The notes beneath the pieces are model-generated. The model saw nothing but the letters and a program-made list of their open reading frames with translations, made no database searches and was not told the origin of the DNA. A program made the translations under genes and the position numbers. Positions 15,927 through 25,291 of a stretch of 64,000 bases of DNA are shown piece after piece. Each line of letters opens with the position of its first letter. Position 1 is the first letter of the stretch. The stretch spans positions 1-64,000 of the forward strand of contig JAFGNU010000035.1 of the NCBI GenBank assembly GCA_016926875.1, in the 5' to 3' direction. This DNA is from Anaerolineae bacterium. Its GTDB lineage: Bacteria; Chloroflexota; Anaerolineae; Aggregatilineales; Aggregatilineaceae.

Positions 15927-18590
15927 CTAACCGCGCAGGTCGGCCTGCAAGCGCGTTTGCGCCGCTTTGGCGATCTTCGCGTGCGCCTTGGCGACTTCCT
16001 TGTCGGTCAGCGTGCGGTCCGGCAGGCGATATGTGAGCGCATAGGCCAGGCTCTTTTTGCCCGCCGGGATCGGGTCGCCCCGGTAGACGTCAAACAGCCG
16101 CGCCGCTTCGAGCAGGTCGCCGCCTGCCGCGACGATCACCGCTTCCACCTCGGCGGCGGGGATGCTGTCGTCCACGATCAGCGCGATGTCCTGGTAGACG
16201 GCGGGCTGCGTCGGGACCGGCGCGATCTCGCGCAGCGTTTGCACGTCGGCCAGCAGCGTGTCCAGGTCAAACTCGGCAGCCAGCACCGGGCGATCCAGGT
16301 CCAGGCCCAGGTCGAACACCTCACATACCAGCGGGTGCACCTGCCCCAGCACGCCGACCGCCCGCCCATTAATGCGCAGTTCGGCCACGCGCCCCGGATG
16401 GAACGAGCTGTGCTCAACCGGCTGGTAGCTGATCGTCCCGTTCACACGCAGATCGCGCAGAGCGGTATCGATCACGCCCTTCAGGTCGAAAAAGTTCATG
16501 ATCGCCGTGTCGCCCGCGTCCTGCCAGTCCGGCACGCCGCGCGGCCCGGTCAGCAGCAGGCCCAGGCGTGCCGGTTCGTCGGGCAACCTGGCCCCATCCA
16601 CCGGCAGGTAGACATGGCCGATCTCAAACAACATCTGCCGGTCGGTGTGACGCGCATTGGCGGCGGCAATATCCAGCATGGAAGCCAGCAGCGTGTGCCG
16701 CATGACAGTTTTGTCGGCGGAGATCGGGTTCGCCAGTTCGACATACGGCACATCCGGCCAATCGGACGACTGGCCCTGCGGCGTGAGCAGCGCCTCACGT
16801 TCGGGCGTGGTCAGGCGGTAGGTCACGATCTCGCGCAGCCCGGCCCGCGCCAGCGCATCCCGCAGGTGTTCTTCGCGCTCCAATGCCACGTTGCCCCACT
16901 GCGGCGGCAGTTCGTCCGCGATGACGGTGATCGGCACGCGATCATAGCCGTACACGCGCGCGATCTCTTCAACCAGGTCGGAGCGCCCGGTCAGGCCGGT
17001 GCCGATGTCCAGCCGGTGATCCGGCACGGTAACGTGCAGCCGGTCGCCATCTTCCTCGACGGTGAATTCGAGCGCGCGCAGCATCCGCACGATCTCGTCG
17101 CGCGGAATCTCGAAGCCAAGCAGCCGGTCCACCTCGCTGACCGGCAGGTCAACCTCGACCGTCTCGGCAGGCAGCGCGTAGTTGTCGATGATGCCCTGCG
17201 CCACCGTGCCCCCGCTGATCTGGCGCATCAGTTCGATACAGCGCTTCACACCGCGCGGCGCCATCGCCGGGTGAACGCCCCGGCTGAAGCGGATCCCGGC
17301 CTCGGTGTTCATCTTATGGCTTTGCATGGTGCGACGGGTGCTGACGATATTCCAGGATGCCGCTTCCAGCAGCACGTTGGTGGTAGATACACGGCGGGCG
17401 GCCGCTTTGCCGTGCGGCAGCTTGTCGCCATCCTCGTCCACCTCGACGCCGGTTGCGTCCAGCACTTCCATTGACGGGTCCCAGATTTCGCTTTCCAGCC
17501 CGCCCATAACGCCGCCAAATGCCAGTGCGCCCTGCTGATCGGCCACCAGGATGTTGAAGTCGTCCAGCGTGTGATCTTGCCCGTCCAGCGTGACAAGATG
17601 CTCGCCCGGTTCGGGCAGGCGGGTGATGATCGTCGGGGGATTGCCGCCCGCCCGTTCGCGCAGCACATCGTAATCGAAGGCGTGCAGCGGTTCGCCCAGT
17701 TCCAGCATCACGTAGTTGGTCGCGTCCACGATGTTGTTGATCGGGCGCATCCCGGTCAGCTTGAGGCGGCGCTGCATCCAGCCGGGCGACTCCTTGATCT
17801 CGATGTCACGCAGCAGCGCGAACGTGAAACGCGGGTTCAATTCCGGCTCGCGGATTTCGATCCGCACCTGCCCCTCGATGGGCGGCCCCTCGGCCACGAC
17901 ATCCAGCGGCGGCAGGCGCAGTTCCGCGCCGGTCAGGGCGGCGACTTCGCGCGCTACACCCACGATGTTGTAGCAGCGCGCGATGTTGGGCAGCATGTCG
18001 ATGTCCAGCACCGCGTCACCGAGCACGTCTTGCAGCGGCGTACCGGGCGGCATGTCGCCAAACTCGTCCCAGTCGAGCAGCATGATCCCCTCGTGCTCGT
18101 TCGAGATGCCCAGTTCTTTCTCGGAGCAAACCATACTGCGGTTGGGAATGCCGCGCAGTTTACGTTCTTTGAGGATCATACGACTGCCGTCGTTGGCGTG
18201 CCCATCGAGCACCTCGGCGCCCTCGTGCGCGAACGGTGCCAGCAGCGGCGGATCAAGCGGTCCCTGATCCTTGAACGGGAACAGGTTGGGCGCGCCGGTC
18301 ACACACTGCTCTAACTCGTCGTCGCCATAATCGACCAGCGCCAGCACCAGCCGGTCGGCGTCGGGGTGCGCCCTCACTTCGCGGATCGCGCCCAACACCA
18401 GCCGGTTACGATCCCAGACCAGGTGATCCGACGGCGGCAGGTTGATGCCTTCCGGTGGTTCGCCCTGGGGAATGCCAATATAGCGGATGCCGGTCACTTC
18501 CAGCCCGGCGAGCGTCAGGCGCTCGGCCAGCTCCTCCACCGAGAGCGTGATATCTACGTAGTCCTTGAGCCAGGAAATCGGAACTAACAT
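15927..18590 (-). CDS. pheT: Phenylalanyl-tRNA synthetase beta subunit
   Basis: The 887-residue product is a little longer than the usual 790-820. It opens with MLVPISWLKDYVDI, typical of PheT, then an EMAP-like tRNA-binding segment (LVLGAIREVRAHPDADRL), B3/B4 and B5 domains, a catalytic-like core and a C-terminal anticodon-binding FDX-ACB domain ending in YRLPDRTLTDKEV. With PheS it forms the (alpha-beta)2 enzyme that charges tRNA-Phe. It lies 124 bp downstream of pheS; a palindromic repeat sits in the gap. Expression should depend on the T-box in front of pheS. Confidence 0.95.
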   Translation of the reverse strand: MLVPISWLKDYVDITLSVEELAERLTLAGLEVTGIRYIGIPQGEPPEGINLPPSDHLVWDRNRLVLGAIREVRAHPDADRLVLALVDYGDDELEQCVTGAPNLFPFKDQGPLDPPLLAPFAHEGAEVLDGHANDGSRMILKERKLRGIPNRSMVCSEKELGISNEHEGIMLLDWDEFGDMPPGTPLQDVLGDAVLDIDMLPNIARCYNIVGVAREVAALTGAELRLPPLDVVAEGPPIEGQVRIEIREPELNPRFTFALLRDIEIKESPGWMQRRLKLTGMRPINNIVDATNYVMLELGEPLHAFDYDVLRERAGGNPPTIITRLPEPGEHLVTLDGQDHTLDDFNILVADQQGALAFGGVMGGLESEIWDPSMEVLDATGVEVDEDGDKLPHGKAAARRVSTTNVLLEAASWNIVSTRRTMQSHKMNTEAGIRFSRGVHPAMAPRGVKRCIELMRQISGGTVAQGIIDNYALPAETVEVDLPVSEVDRLLGFEIPRDEIVRMLRALEFTVEEDGDRLHVTVPDHRLDIGTGLTGRSDLVEEIARVYGYDRVPITVIADELPPQWGNVALEREEHLRDALARAGLREIVTYRLTTPEREALLTPQGQSSDWPDVPYVELANPISADKTVMRHTLLASMLDIAAANARHTDRQMLFEIGHVYLPVDGARLPDEPARLGLLLTGPRGVPDWQDAGDTAIMNFFDLKGVIDTALRDLRVNGTISYQPVEHSSFHPGRVAELRINGRAVGVLGQVHPLVCEVFDLGLDLDRPVLAAEFDLDTLLADVQTLREIAPVPTQPAVYQDIALIVDDSIPAAEVEAVIVAAGGDLLEAARLFDVYRGDPIPAGKKSLAYALTYRLPDRTLTDKEVAKAHAKIAKAAQTRLQADLRG

Positions 18591-18642
18591 GTACGGTGCC
18601 TCTCCTGCTTATCTGCCTGTATCGTATACACTGATCCCATAA

Positions 18643-18666
18643 GGGCAGAGCAAGCTCTGCCCCTAC
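18643..18666. repeat. Palindromic repeat copy 2, between pheS and pheT
   Basis: The 24 bases are identical to the copy at 15872-15895, in the same orientation. Because it lies inside the pheS-pheT transcript it would form a 9-bp hairpin in the mRNA, without a T-run, so it is not a normal terminator. Confidence 0.85.
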
Positions 18667-18714
18667 TGTGTTGTGCGAGGTTGGGTTGATTTCTCATCGA
18701 GATACCCCCGCCCG

Positions 18715-19749
18715 CTAGAACTGTTCCAGGAAGCGCAGATCGTTGCCCCAGAAATAGCGAATGTCCTGAATGCCGTGCTTGAGCATGGTCATGCGCTCCG
18801 GCCCCATGCCAAAGGCGAAGCCGCTCCACTCGGTCGGGTCGTAGCCCCCATTGTGCAGCACGATAGGGTGCACCATACCGCACCCGGCGATCTCCAGCCA
18901 GCCGGTGTACTTACACACGCCGCAGCCCTCACCGCCGCACAGGATGCACTCGACATCCACTTCCATGCTCGGCTCGGTGAAGGGAAAGTACGATCCCCGG
19001 AAGCGGACGCGCTTATCTTCGCCGTACATGCGCCGTGCGAACTCGGCAATGGTGCCCTTGAGATCGGTCAGGCGAATGTTGCGTCCCACCGCCAGCCCCT
19101 CGACCTGGTTGAACTGCACCTCGCTGCGGGCCGAAATCTGCTCGTAGCGGTAGCACATACCCGGCAGGATCACGCGGATCGGCTGCGTGCCGTCCTCGCC
19201 TAACTCGTGCATGGCGCGAATCTGGCCAGGGCTGGTGTGCGTGCGCAGGATCACGCCCGGCGTGGTGGTATAGAACGTATCCCACATATCGCGCGCGGGA
19301 TGGTGCGGCGGCATGTTGAGCAGCGTGAAGTTCGTCTCATCGTCCTCGACATCCCGGCTGCGGAACACCTGGAAGCCCATCTCGGCCCACACCGCGTAAA
19401 ATTCGCGCAGGGTTTGCGTGGCCGGGTGCAGCCCGCCGGTTTGCACCGGGCGACCGGGCAGCGTGACATCCAGCGCGCCCTCTTCAAGCTGCGTCGCCAG
19501 TTCGTGCTGCCGGATCGCTTCCTCGCGCCCGGCAAAAGCGCCGATCAGCTCGTTTTTGATGACGTTGGCCCGCTGGCCAAACGCGGCGCGCTCCTCTTTA
19601 GGCAGCTTGCCGGTTGAGCGCAGCAGTTGCGTGACTTCGCCCTTCTTGCCCAGGTAGCGGCGCTCCCACCCGGACAGCGCGTCGCCGGTGGTGATGTCGC
19701 TTAGCTCGTCAAGCGCCTGTGCGTAGATGGAATCAAGTTGTTCTAGCAT
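18715..19749 (-). CDS. pheS: Phenylalanyl-tRNA synthetase alpha subunit
   Basis: The frame is open to 19800, but ATG at 19749 is chosen because GAGAGG lies 8 nt upstream, and it gives MLEQLDSIYAQAL, a normal PheS N-terminus of 344 residues. A helical tRNA-binding arm is followed by the class II catalytic core with motif 2 (FRGSYFPFTEPSMEVDV) and motif 3 (FAFGMGPERM). A Cys-rich loop (CILCGGEGCGVC) is common in related PheS proteins. It works with PheT. The T-box leader and terminator directly upstream place it under control of uncharged tRNA-Phe. Confidence 0.95.
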   Translation of the reverse strand: MLEQLDSIYAQALDELSDITTGDALSGWERRYLGKKGEVTQLLRSTGKLPKEERAAFGQRANVIKNELIGAFAGREEAIRQHELATQLEEGALDVTLPGRPVQTGGLHPATQTLREFYAVWAEMGFQVFRSRDVEDDETNFTLLNMPPHHPARDMWDTFYTTTPGVILRTHTSPGQIRAMHELGEDGTQPIRVILPGMCYRYEQISARSEVQFNQVEGLAVGRNIRLTDLKGTIAEFARRMYGEDKRVRFRGSYFPFTEPSMEVDVECILCGGEGCGVCKYTGWLEIAGCGMVHPIVLHNGGYDPTEWSGFAFGMGPERMTMLKHGIQDIRYFWGNDLRFLEQF

Positions 19750-19811
19750 AACCAACCTCTCGTTGATGGCTTTGGGACCGGACGATACGTTAACTCGCAT
19801 CCGCCGAAAAC

Positions 19812-19839
19812 AAAAAATCCCGCCCCATCAGGGACGAGA
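19812..19839 (-). terminator. T-box attenuator terminator before pheS
   Basis: On the minus strand a 9-bp stem (TCTCGTCCC with GGGGCGGGA, loop TGAT) is followed by six T. The 5' arm of the stem comes just after the T-box sequence, as in standard T-box antiterminator/terminator exchange. Confidence 0.9.
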
Positions 19840-20129
19840 TCGTGTTCTCGCGGTACCACCCTGGTTAGCCAGCCCGGCATACTCCGTCCAGGGCCGACTC
19901 ACTCAATTCACCCACCACGCCGCACCTAGCGTGCGCGTGAGAGGCTGCCCGGTTAACGCGGGGCACGCGGAGCGGACTACAAACCCAGTTCACTGGGCGT
20001 TCACCCGTCGGCTCAGGAGCGAACTTCGGCGCGGGCCGTCTCGTCTGGGCTTGCAGTCTCCGGCCCGGACTCCCTGGGAGGGGTTACCGCGCGTACTTTT
20101 CTCCGTCACAGCCTTTGATGTATCGGATT
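19812..20129 (-). promoter_or_regulatory. T-box riboswitch (tRNA-Phe-sensing leader of pheS-pheT)
   Basis: The minus strand carries the near-invariant T-box bulge sequence AGGGTGGTACCGCG (within 19849-19864). Stem I can be drawn: GGCT/AGCC and GAG/CTC form the base, an AAAAGTA bulge faces CGAAGTTCG, and GCGCGG-type pairs lie above. This puts TTC (20021-20023) in the specifier position, matching Phe. An AGGGAG motif lies further up the stem. T-boxes bind uncharged tRNA and switch between antiterminator and terminator; the terminator is at 19812-19839. Function is therefore well supported, though the fold was drawn by eye. Confidence 0.95.
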
Positions 20130-20135
20130 ACGTGT

Positions 20136-20164
20136 AGTATGCCAGACTGCCCGGCGGCTGTCAA
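20136..20164 (-). promoter_or_regulatory. Sigma-70-type promoter of the pheST T-box leader
   Basis: A perfect TTGACA (20164-20159) and CATACT (20141-20136) on the minus strand are separated by exactly 17 bp. Transcription would begin near 20129, at the 5' end of the T-box leader. Confidence 0.85.
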
Positions 20165-20213
20165 CCATTTTTGTGCAAGAAGTCGAACGCCGCCGGTTTT
20201 TAGCGATCCCCAC

Positions 20214-21194
20214 CTACCCACCGATCAGGCCCATATCGGGATAGCGATTGCCCACCGGCACCGGCAGCGCGTTCAGCCGGGCCAGTTCATCGCCGGACAG
20301 CGGGATAGATGCTGCTGCCACGTTTTCTTCCAGGTACTTGATCCGCCGCGTGCCGGGGATCGGGACAATGTCGTCGCCCTGGGCCAGCACCCACGCCAGC
20401 GCGATCTGCGCGGGGGTGACATCTTTTTCGGCGGTGAGCGCTTCGATCTCGGTCACAATGCGCATGTTCTGCTCAAACGCTTCGCCCTGAAAGCGCGGAT
20501 TATTGAGCCGCCAATCACCGGGCGCCAGGTCGTCGAGCGAAGCGATTTTCCCCGTCAGAAAGCCGCGTCCCAGCGGGCTGTAGGCCACCAGCGTGATACC
20601 CAGTTCCCGGCAGGTGGGCAGAATCCCGGCTTCAAGATCGCGCGTCCACAGCGAATACTCGGTTTGCAGCGCGCTGATAGGGTGCACGGCATGCGCCCGC
20701 CGGATCGTCTCGGCGCCCGCTTCGGACAGCCCAATCGCGCGCACCTTGCCCGCCTGGACCAGATCGGCCAGCGCGCCAACCGTGTCTTCGATGGGCGTCT
20801 GCGGATCAACGCGGTGCTGGTAGTACAGGTCGATGGTGTCTATCCCCAAGCGCTGCAAGCTGCGGTCGCAAGCCTGCCTGACATACGCCGGATCGCCGCT
20901 GACGCCCAGGAACGCGTCCGTATCGGGATCGCGCACAAACGCAAACTTGGTGGCAATCACGACCTGGTCGCGTTTTCCGGCGTCCACGATGCCTTTTTTG
21001 AGCAGGCGCTCGTTGTGCCCGTTGCCGTACAGGTCCGCCGTATCGAGGAAGTTAACGCCCAACTCCAACGCCCGGTGCAGGGTAGCAATCGACCGGGCTT
21101 CGTCGGACGGTCCGTAAAACTCGGACATGCCCATACAGCCCAACCCGATCCGCGAAACGGACAGGCTGCTGTGACCCAGGTGTAGGGTTTGCAT
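20214..21194 (-). CDS. Aldo/keto reductase
   Basis: This 326-residue protein has the aldo/keto reductase tetrad: D51 and Y56 ([10 protein letters not shown]), K83 (VVIATKF) and H127 ([10 protein letters not shown]). It uses NAD(P)H to reduce carbonyl groups in the cytoplasm; it resembles the YajO/AKR13-like bacterial group, but the substrate is not known. The gene precedes the pheST promoter on the same strand but is a separate transcription unit. Confidence 0.92.
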   Translation of the reverse strand: MQTLHLGHSSLSVSRIGLGCMGMSEFYGPSDEARSIATLHRALELGVNFLDTADLYGNGHNERLLKKGIVDAGKRDQVVIATKFAFVRDPDTDAFLGVSGDPAYVRQACDRSLQRLGIDTIDLYYQHRVDPQTPIEDTVGALADLVQAGKVRAIGLSEAGAETIRRAHAVHPISALQTEYSLWTRDLEAGILPTCRELGITLVAYSPLGRGFLTGKIASLDDLAPGDWRLNNPRFQGEAFEQNMRIVTEIEALTAEKDVTPAQIALAWVLAQGDDIVPIPGTRRIKYLEENVAAASIPLSGDELARLNALPVPVGNRYPDMGLIGG

Positions 21195-21297
21195 GTGTTG
21201 TGCTCCTTGCGCTCAATTAAACACTGCGTCCAGCATACTCCTTCGAGCGCGCTCTAAGTCAAGTGTTTGGCGCGTGTTTGTGGTATGTCTCCGAGCG

Positions 21298-22623
21298 CTA
21301 TTCACCGGTCAGGAACCACAGCGGCGCGAACTGCATCTCCAGGTAGGCCTGGTACCAGTACATCAGCAGCCACCCTGGCGCGCTGATAAAGCCCGTTTCA
21401 TCAGGTTCGGTCGTGGGCAGTGGGTAGCGCGCTGCCGCCACCGCGACCCAGCGATTCGTCTCTTCGCTGTAGAACACGCGCGGCGCATCCATCACTGCCT
21501 GGATACCTTCTTCCTCGATCAAAATGTCGCCGGTGTACAGGTTGCGGAACGCGCCGAGGCGCTGCGTTAGCTCCTCGGCGGAGTGTTCGGCAGCCGATTC
21601 GCTGCTGTACACCAGCCCGATGATATTCACCTGGTCCGGCCCGTCTTGCAGGTCGGCCATCACGGCCAGTTCGTAGGGCATCAGCAAGCCGTAATCGGCA
21701 ACCGACGCCTCAAGGTACTGCGCGCGCTCGTCTTCACCCGTCAGCATGGCGCTGATGACGTCAGCCGCCACCCCGGCACCAACGTCAAACGGGTGCAGAA
21801 AACGCGCCTGGACCAGCAGCGCGTCTCCCTCGGTGAGCAGGTCGGCAGCGGCACGGTAAGCGGGCAGGTCCAGCAGCGATTGCTCGCTTCCCTGGATCGC
21901 CGCCGTCAGGCTTTGCATCACCGGCCAGGACGATGAACTCATCAGGTAACCGGGGATCATACCAACCGGCTGCTGCCGTCCGAACCTGCCGCCAAAGATC
22001 ATGTAAACGCCCTTAAGCTTGAGGGTTTCGGGGTCTCTTTCGCCTTCGCCGGGCAAATACTGCTGGGTCATGTCACCGTTTTCGCACCCGACCGGGCCGC
22101 ACCAGAGCGTGACGCCGTTCAAGTCATGTTCGGTATATGTGCGGGCGGCGTGCGCAGCGGCGATAGCATCCAGGTCGAAGTCACCGCCGTAGATGATCCC
22201 CTCCTCCGGCGGACGGCCAAATAAAAACGTACGGTGGATGTCAAAGAAGTCAAAGCCGTATTTCTCGATGGCCCCTGGATCAAAGCTCATAAAGAACTGG
22301 TACAGTTCGGGGTCCCCGCAGACAAGCCGCCGGGTAGCCGCTACCCAGAGCGCCCCCGCCTCCTGGTCACGGATGGCTTCCCACTCGGCCCAGGTTTCTA
22401 GCTGAGGGACTTCCGGCCAGGCCACCGCAGCGGCGCGGTAGTCGGCATAGCTCAGTTCGATCCCGCCATAATCAGCGGGCAGCGAAGCTGACTCCGGCAC
22501 CAGCGCCAACATCTGCATCAGGTACGGGACTTCGTCATCCCCCTGCGACAAAACGGGCGCGGCACTCCCCACCACGAGAACCAGCACACACACCAGCGCG
22601 ATAATGCGTTTTCTGACGGTCAT
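21298..22623 (-). CDS. Secreted protein of unknown function
   Basis: The ATG at 22623 is preferred over the ATG at 22635, because GGAGGAG within the longer frame then acts as ribosome-binding site. The 441-residue product starts with a basic stretch and a hydrophobic signal (IIALVCVLVLVVGSAA) cut near residue 24. No Cys lipobox is seen at the cut site. The mature part is acidic, Trp/Tyr-rich, and shows no motif I recognise; four Cys (near VCGD and WCGPVGCE) could form disulfides. It is probably extracytoplasmic. Confidence 0.75.
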   Translation of the reverse strand: MTVRKRIIALVCVLVLVVGSAAPVLSQGDDEVPYLMQMLALVPESASLPADYGGIELSYADYRAAAVAWPEVPQLETWAEWEAIRDQEAGALWVAATRRLVCGDPELYQFFMSFDPGAIEKYGFDFFDIHRTFLFGRPPEEGIIYGGDFDLDAIAAAHAARTYTEHDLNGVTLWCGPVGCENGDMTQQYLPGEGERDPETLKLKGVYMIFGGRFGRQQPVGMIPGYLMSSSSWPVMQSLTAAIQGSEQSLLDLPAYRAAADLLTEGDALLVQARFLHPFDVGAGVAADVISAMLTGEDERAQYLEASVADYGLLMPYELAVMADLQDGPDQVNIIGLVYSSESAAEHSAEELTQRLGAFRNLYTGDILIEEEGIQAVMDAPRVFYSEETNRWVAVAAARYPLPTTEPDETGFISAPGWLLMYWYQAYLEMQFAPLWFLTGE

Positions 22624-22719
22624 CGTCTCCTCCATATCCGAATATCATAATCACCCACATACGGTGTGAAGTCTAGTATGCCGTCCAACCGGGCGCAACC
22701 GCCGCGCCAACCACCGCCA

Positions 22720-23736
22720 TCACGCCCGACCATGCCGCACGGCGACGATCTGCGCGATGATGCTCAGCGCGATCTCCTCCGGCGACTTGCCGCCGATATC
22801 CAGGCCGACCGGCGTGTGAATCTCCGGCAGTTGGCCAAAATCAAAACCGACCGCTGCCGCCCGTTCGAGGCGTTCGGTGTGGCGTTTGCGCTGGCCGATG
22901 GCGCCCAGGTAGGAGATTGGCCTGCCCGCCAGCGCGTGGAACATGGCATCTTCAAAGCGCGGCTCGTGGTTGAGCGATACAACATAGGTACGCTCGTCTG
23001 CACCGACCTGTTCGATCACCGCGTCCGGCCAGGCGTCCAGGACCAGATCGGCGTTGGGGTGCTTGTCGCGCGTGGCAAACGCCGGGCGGCCATCGGTCAC
23101 TACCGTGCGGAAGCCCAGGATATTCGCAAACTGCACCAGCGGCACCGCGATCTGCGTCCCGCCAAAGATCAGGAGGGTTGGAGGGGAAAGCACCGGCTCA
23201 AACAATGCGACCCGGCCATCTACGTAGCTGCGCGTCACCGGGTGGTCACCGTTCAGCGCGTCCAGGGCATCGCGCACCACGTCGGGCGGCAGGTCGGCGG
23301 ACGTACTGCCATCGGGCAAAACCTGCGCGTGGACGGCGTCCGGCGCGGCGGGTCGGCCCGGTGTGCACAATGTCACGTTAACACAGGTGCCCGCTGTGGT
23401 CAGCGCGTCGAACAGCGCGCGATCCAGCGGTTCGAGCAGCACGTCAATCTGGCCGTTGCAGGCCAGCCCGATCTCGATCAGCGGGTTCTCGACGTGCTCG
23501 TAATGCAGCATCAATGCCGCCCCGTTGGCGAGCACGTTTTCCGCTGTGCTGTACACGTCCGTCTCAACGCAGCCGCCGCTGACCGCGCCCACAAACCGGT
23601 TATCGCCGGTCATGATCATGCGCGCGCCAAGCGGCTGGCTCGATGACCCGGTAATGCGAACAATAGTCGCCATCGCCACCGGCTGATCCTGGTCCAGCCA
23701 GGCGGCAGCTTGCTTAAACAGTTCTTGATTGCTCAT
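22720..23736 (-). CDS. XdhC/CoxI family protein (molybdenum hydroxylase maturation factor)
   Basis: The 338-residue protein has the XdhC N-terminal domain with VRITGSSSQPLGARM and GAVSGGCVE (about 28-60) and a C-terminal Rossmann-like domain with LLIFGGTQIAVPL, DGRPAF, HEPRFEDA and YLGAIGQRKR. XdhC proteins insert sulfurated molybdopterin cofactor into xanthine-dehydrogenase-type enzymes. No molybdenum hydroxylase or cofactor gene is present in this window, so its client must be elsewhere. Confidence 0.9.
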   Translation of the reverse strand: MSNQELFKQAAAWLDQDQPVAMATIVRITGSSSQPLGARMIMTGDNRFVGAVSGGCVETDVYSTAENVLANGAALMLHYEHVENPLIEIGLACNGQIDVLLEPLDRALFDALTTAGTCVNVTLCTPGRPAAPDAVHAQVLPDGSTSADLPPDVVRDALDALNGDHPVTRSYVDGRVALFEPVLSPPTLLIFGGTQIAVPLVQFANILGFRTVVTDGRPAFATRDKHPNADLVLDAWPDAVIEQVGADERTYVVSLNHEPRFEDAMFHALAGRPISYLGAIGQRKRHTERLERAAAVGFDFGQLPEIHTPVGLDIGGKSPEEIALSIIAQIVAVRHGRA

Positions 23737-23812
23737 ACGCCATCCTTGCCGTCATCAAATGCCGTGATTGTAGGCAGCCTGCACCTGTGCGGCAAGTCCT
23801 GGCGAGCATGTG

Positions 23813-25291
23813 CTAACGGCGGCGCTTGCCCTTCTTTTTGCCTTTGCTGCGCCTGCTGCTTTGGCTGCGGTGGCGCGGCCTGCCCCCGGCATCCATCTTG
23901 ACCAGGCGCGGCTGGAACTCGGCCAGCGCGACCACCAGGTCGGCCTGGTCGGCCATCACTTCACGGATGTCTTTGTAGGCGCCGGGCGCTTCGTCCAGGC
24001 CCGCCGAGAGCAGCTCAATGCCCTGCTCCTCAAGCCTGCGCTGCACGCTGTCCCAGTCGAAGGTGCGGAACGCCTGCTTGCGGCTCATGCGGCGGCCTGC
24101 GCCGTGCGCCGCGCTGTCCAGCGAATCGGGATTCCCCAGGCCGCGCACCACGAACCCCGGCGCGCCCATGCTGCCCGGAATCACACCTAGCGCGCCTTTC
24201 CCGGCGGGGGTCGCGCCCTTGCGGTGAACGATCACGTCCTGCCCGTCGGCGGTTTCTTTCCAGGCGAAGTTATGATGATTCTCGATCCCGCCCAGCACCG
24301 GGATGCGCAGCACGTCCACGATCTGGCGGTGGATGATGGCATGGTTGGCGCTGGCATACTTTCCGGCCAGCATCATCGCTGCCCAGTATTCGACCCCGGC
24401 TTCGTTATCCAGGTCCAGCCAGGCGAGATGCTGGAACTCCTTTGGCAGCCCGGCCCGCTGCTGCATGGCGACCTTGGTATAGTGATTCGCCATCTCCAGG
24501 CCAAAGCGGCGGCTCCCGCTGTGACTGAGCAGCGCCAGATACGTGCCCGGCGGGATTTTGCCGAGCGGCGAATCGATCTGCGTATGGACGTGCAGCGCGC
24601 CAAACTCGACAAAGTGATTACCCGATCCACTGCTGCCAAGCTGGTCCCAGGCCACGTCCCGAAACCGTCCCGCGACCGGGTGCTCGTCCCAGGCGGGATC
24701 GTCCATCACCTCGTGATCGCGGCGCGGATTCCAGTGCGATCCCGCACCAAAGCGTGTTTGCTGTTCCAACGCGATCCGGAAGTGATCCCGCCGCTGGTCC
24801 AGCACGCCCGGCGACGCGTTAAAGACCGTCATCCGCATCCGGCAGGCGATATCTACGCCCACCGCATAGGGAATCACGCTGTTGTGTGTGGCCAGCACTC
24901 CGCCAATCGGCAGACCGTAACCCTGGTGAGCATCCGGCATCAGCGCGCCGCGCACGGCCACCGGCAGCCGGACCGCGCGTTTCATCTGGTCCAGCGCGCC
25001 GGATTCGATCTTGTCCGCGCCCCAGACGCGATAGGGTGCCACAGACCCCAGGTCATAGCCCCCAGCAGGACGTTCTGCGCGGCGCTGCGCGGTCACCAAT
25101 GCGTCGGCCACCGCCCCATACACCGGGTCGCCCTGAAAATCGTTCGGCGCGTGTAACACGTCGGCCAGGTCGCCCAGCACGTCGTCATGTGAAGCCCCCG
25201 CGGACATTGCGGTATCGGCGGCTTGCAGCGCCAGCCCGATCACCTTGCCGGGCGGATAACCCAGCGTGAGCATGTCGTTGCCGTCCATCAT
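23813..25291 (-). CDS. rtcB: RtcB family RNA ligase with lysine/arginine-rich C-terminal tail
   Basis: GGAGGTGA precedes the paired ATGs at 25291 and 25288; the product has up to 492 residues. Metal ligands of RtcB are readable: D147 and C150 (VGVDIACRM), Asn-His in GSGNHFVEFG and His in LSHSGSRRFG. The guanylylated catalytic His lies in AHGAGRRMSR. RtcB joins RNA 2',3'-cyclic phosphate or 3'-phosphate to 5'-OH ends using GTP and Mn2+. The end of the protein is an unusual basic tail of about 25 residues (SRRSKGKKKGKRRR). No archease gene is next to it. Confidence 0.9.
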   Translation of the reverse strand: MMDGNDMLTLGYPPGKVIGLALQAADTAMSAGASHDDVLGDLADVLHAPNDFQGDPVYGAVADALVTAQRRAERPAGGYDLGSVAPYRVWGADKIESGALDQMKRAVRLPVAVRGALMPDAHQGYGLPIGGVLATHNSVIPYAVGVDIACRMRMTVFNASPGVLDQRRDHFRIALEQQTRFGAGSHWNPRRDHEVMDDPAWDEHPVAGRFRDVAWDQLGSSGSGNHFVEFGALHVHTQIDSPLGKIPPGTYLALLSHSGSRRFGLEMANHYTKVAMQQRAGLPKEFQHLAWLDLDNEAGVEYWAAMMLAGKYASANHAIIHRQIVDVLRIPVLGGIENHHNFAWKETADGQDVIVHRKGATPAGKGALGVIPGSMGAPGFVVRGLGNPDSLDSAAHGAGRRMSRKQAFRTFDWDSVQRRLEEQGIELLSAGLDEAPGAYKDIREVMADQADLVVALAEFQPRLVKMDAGGRPRHRSQSSRRSKGKKKGKRRR

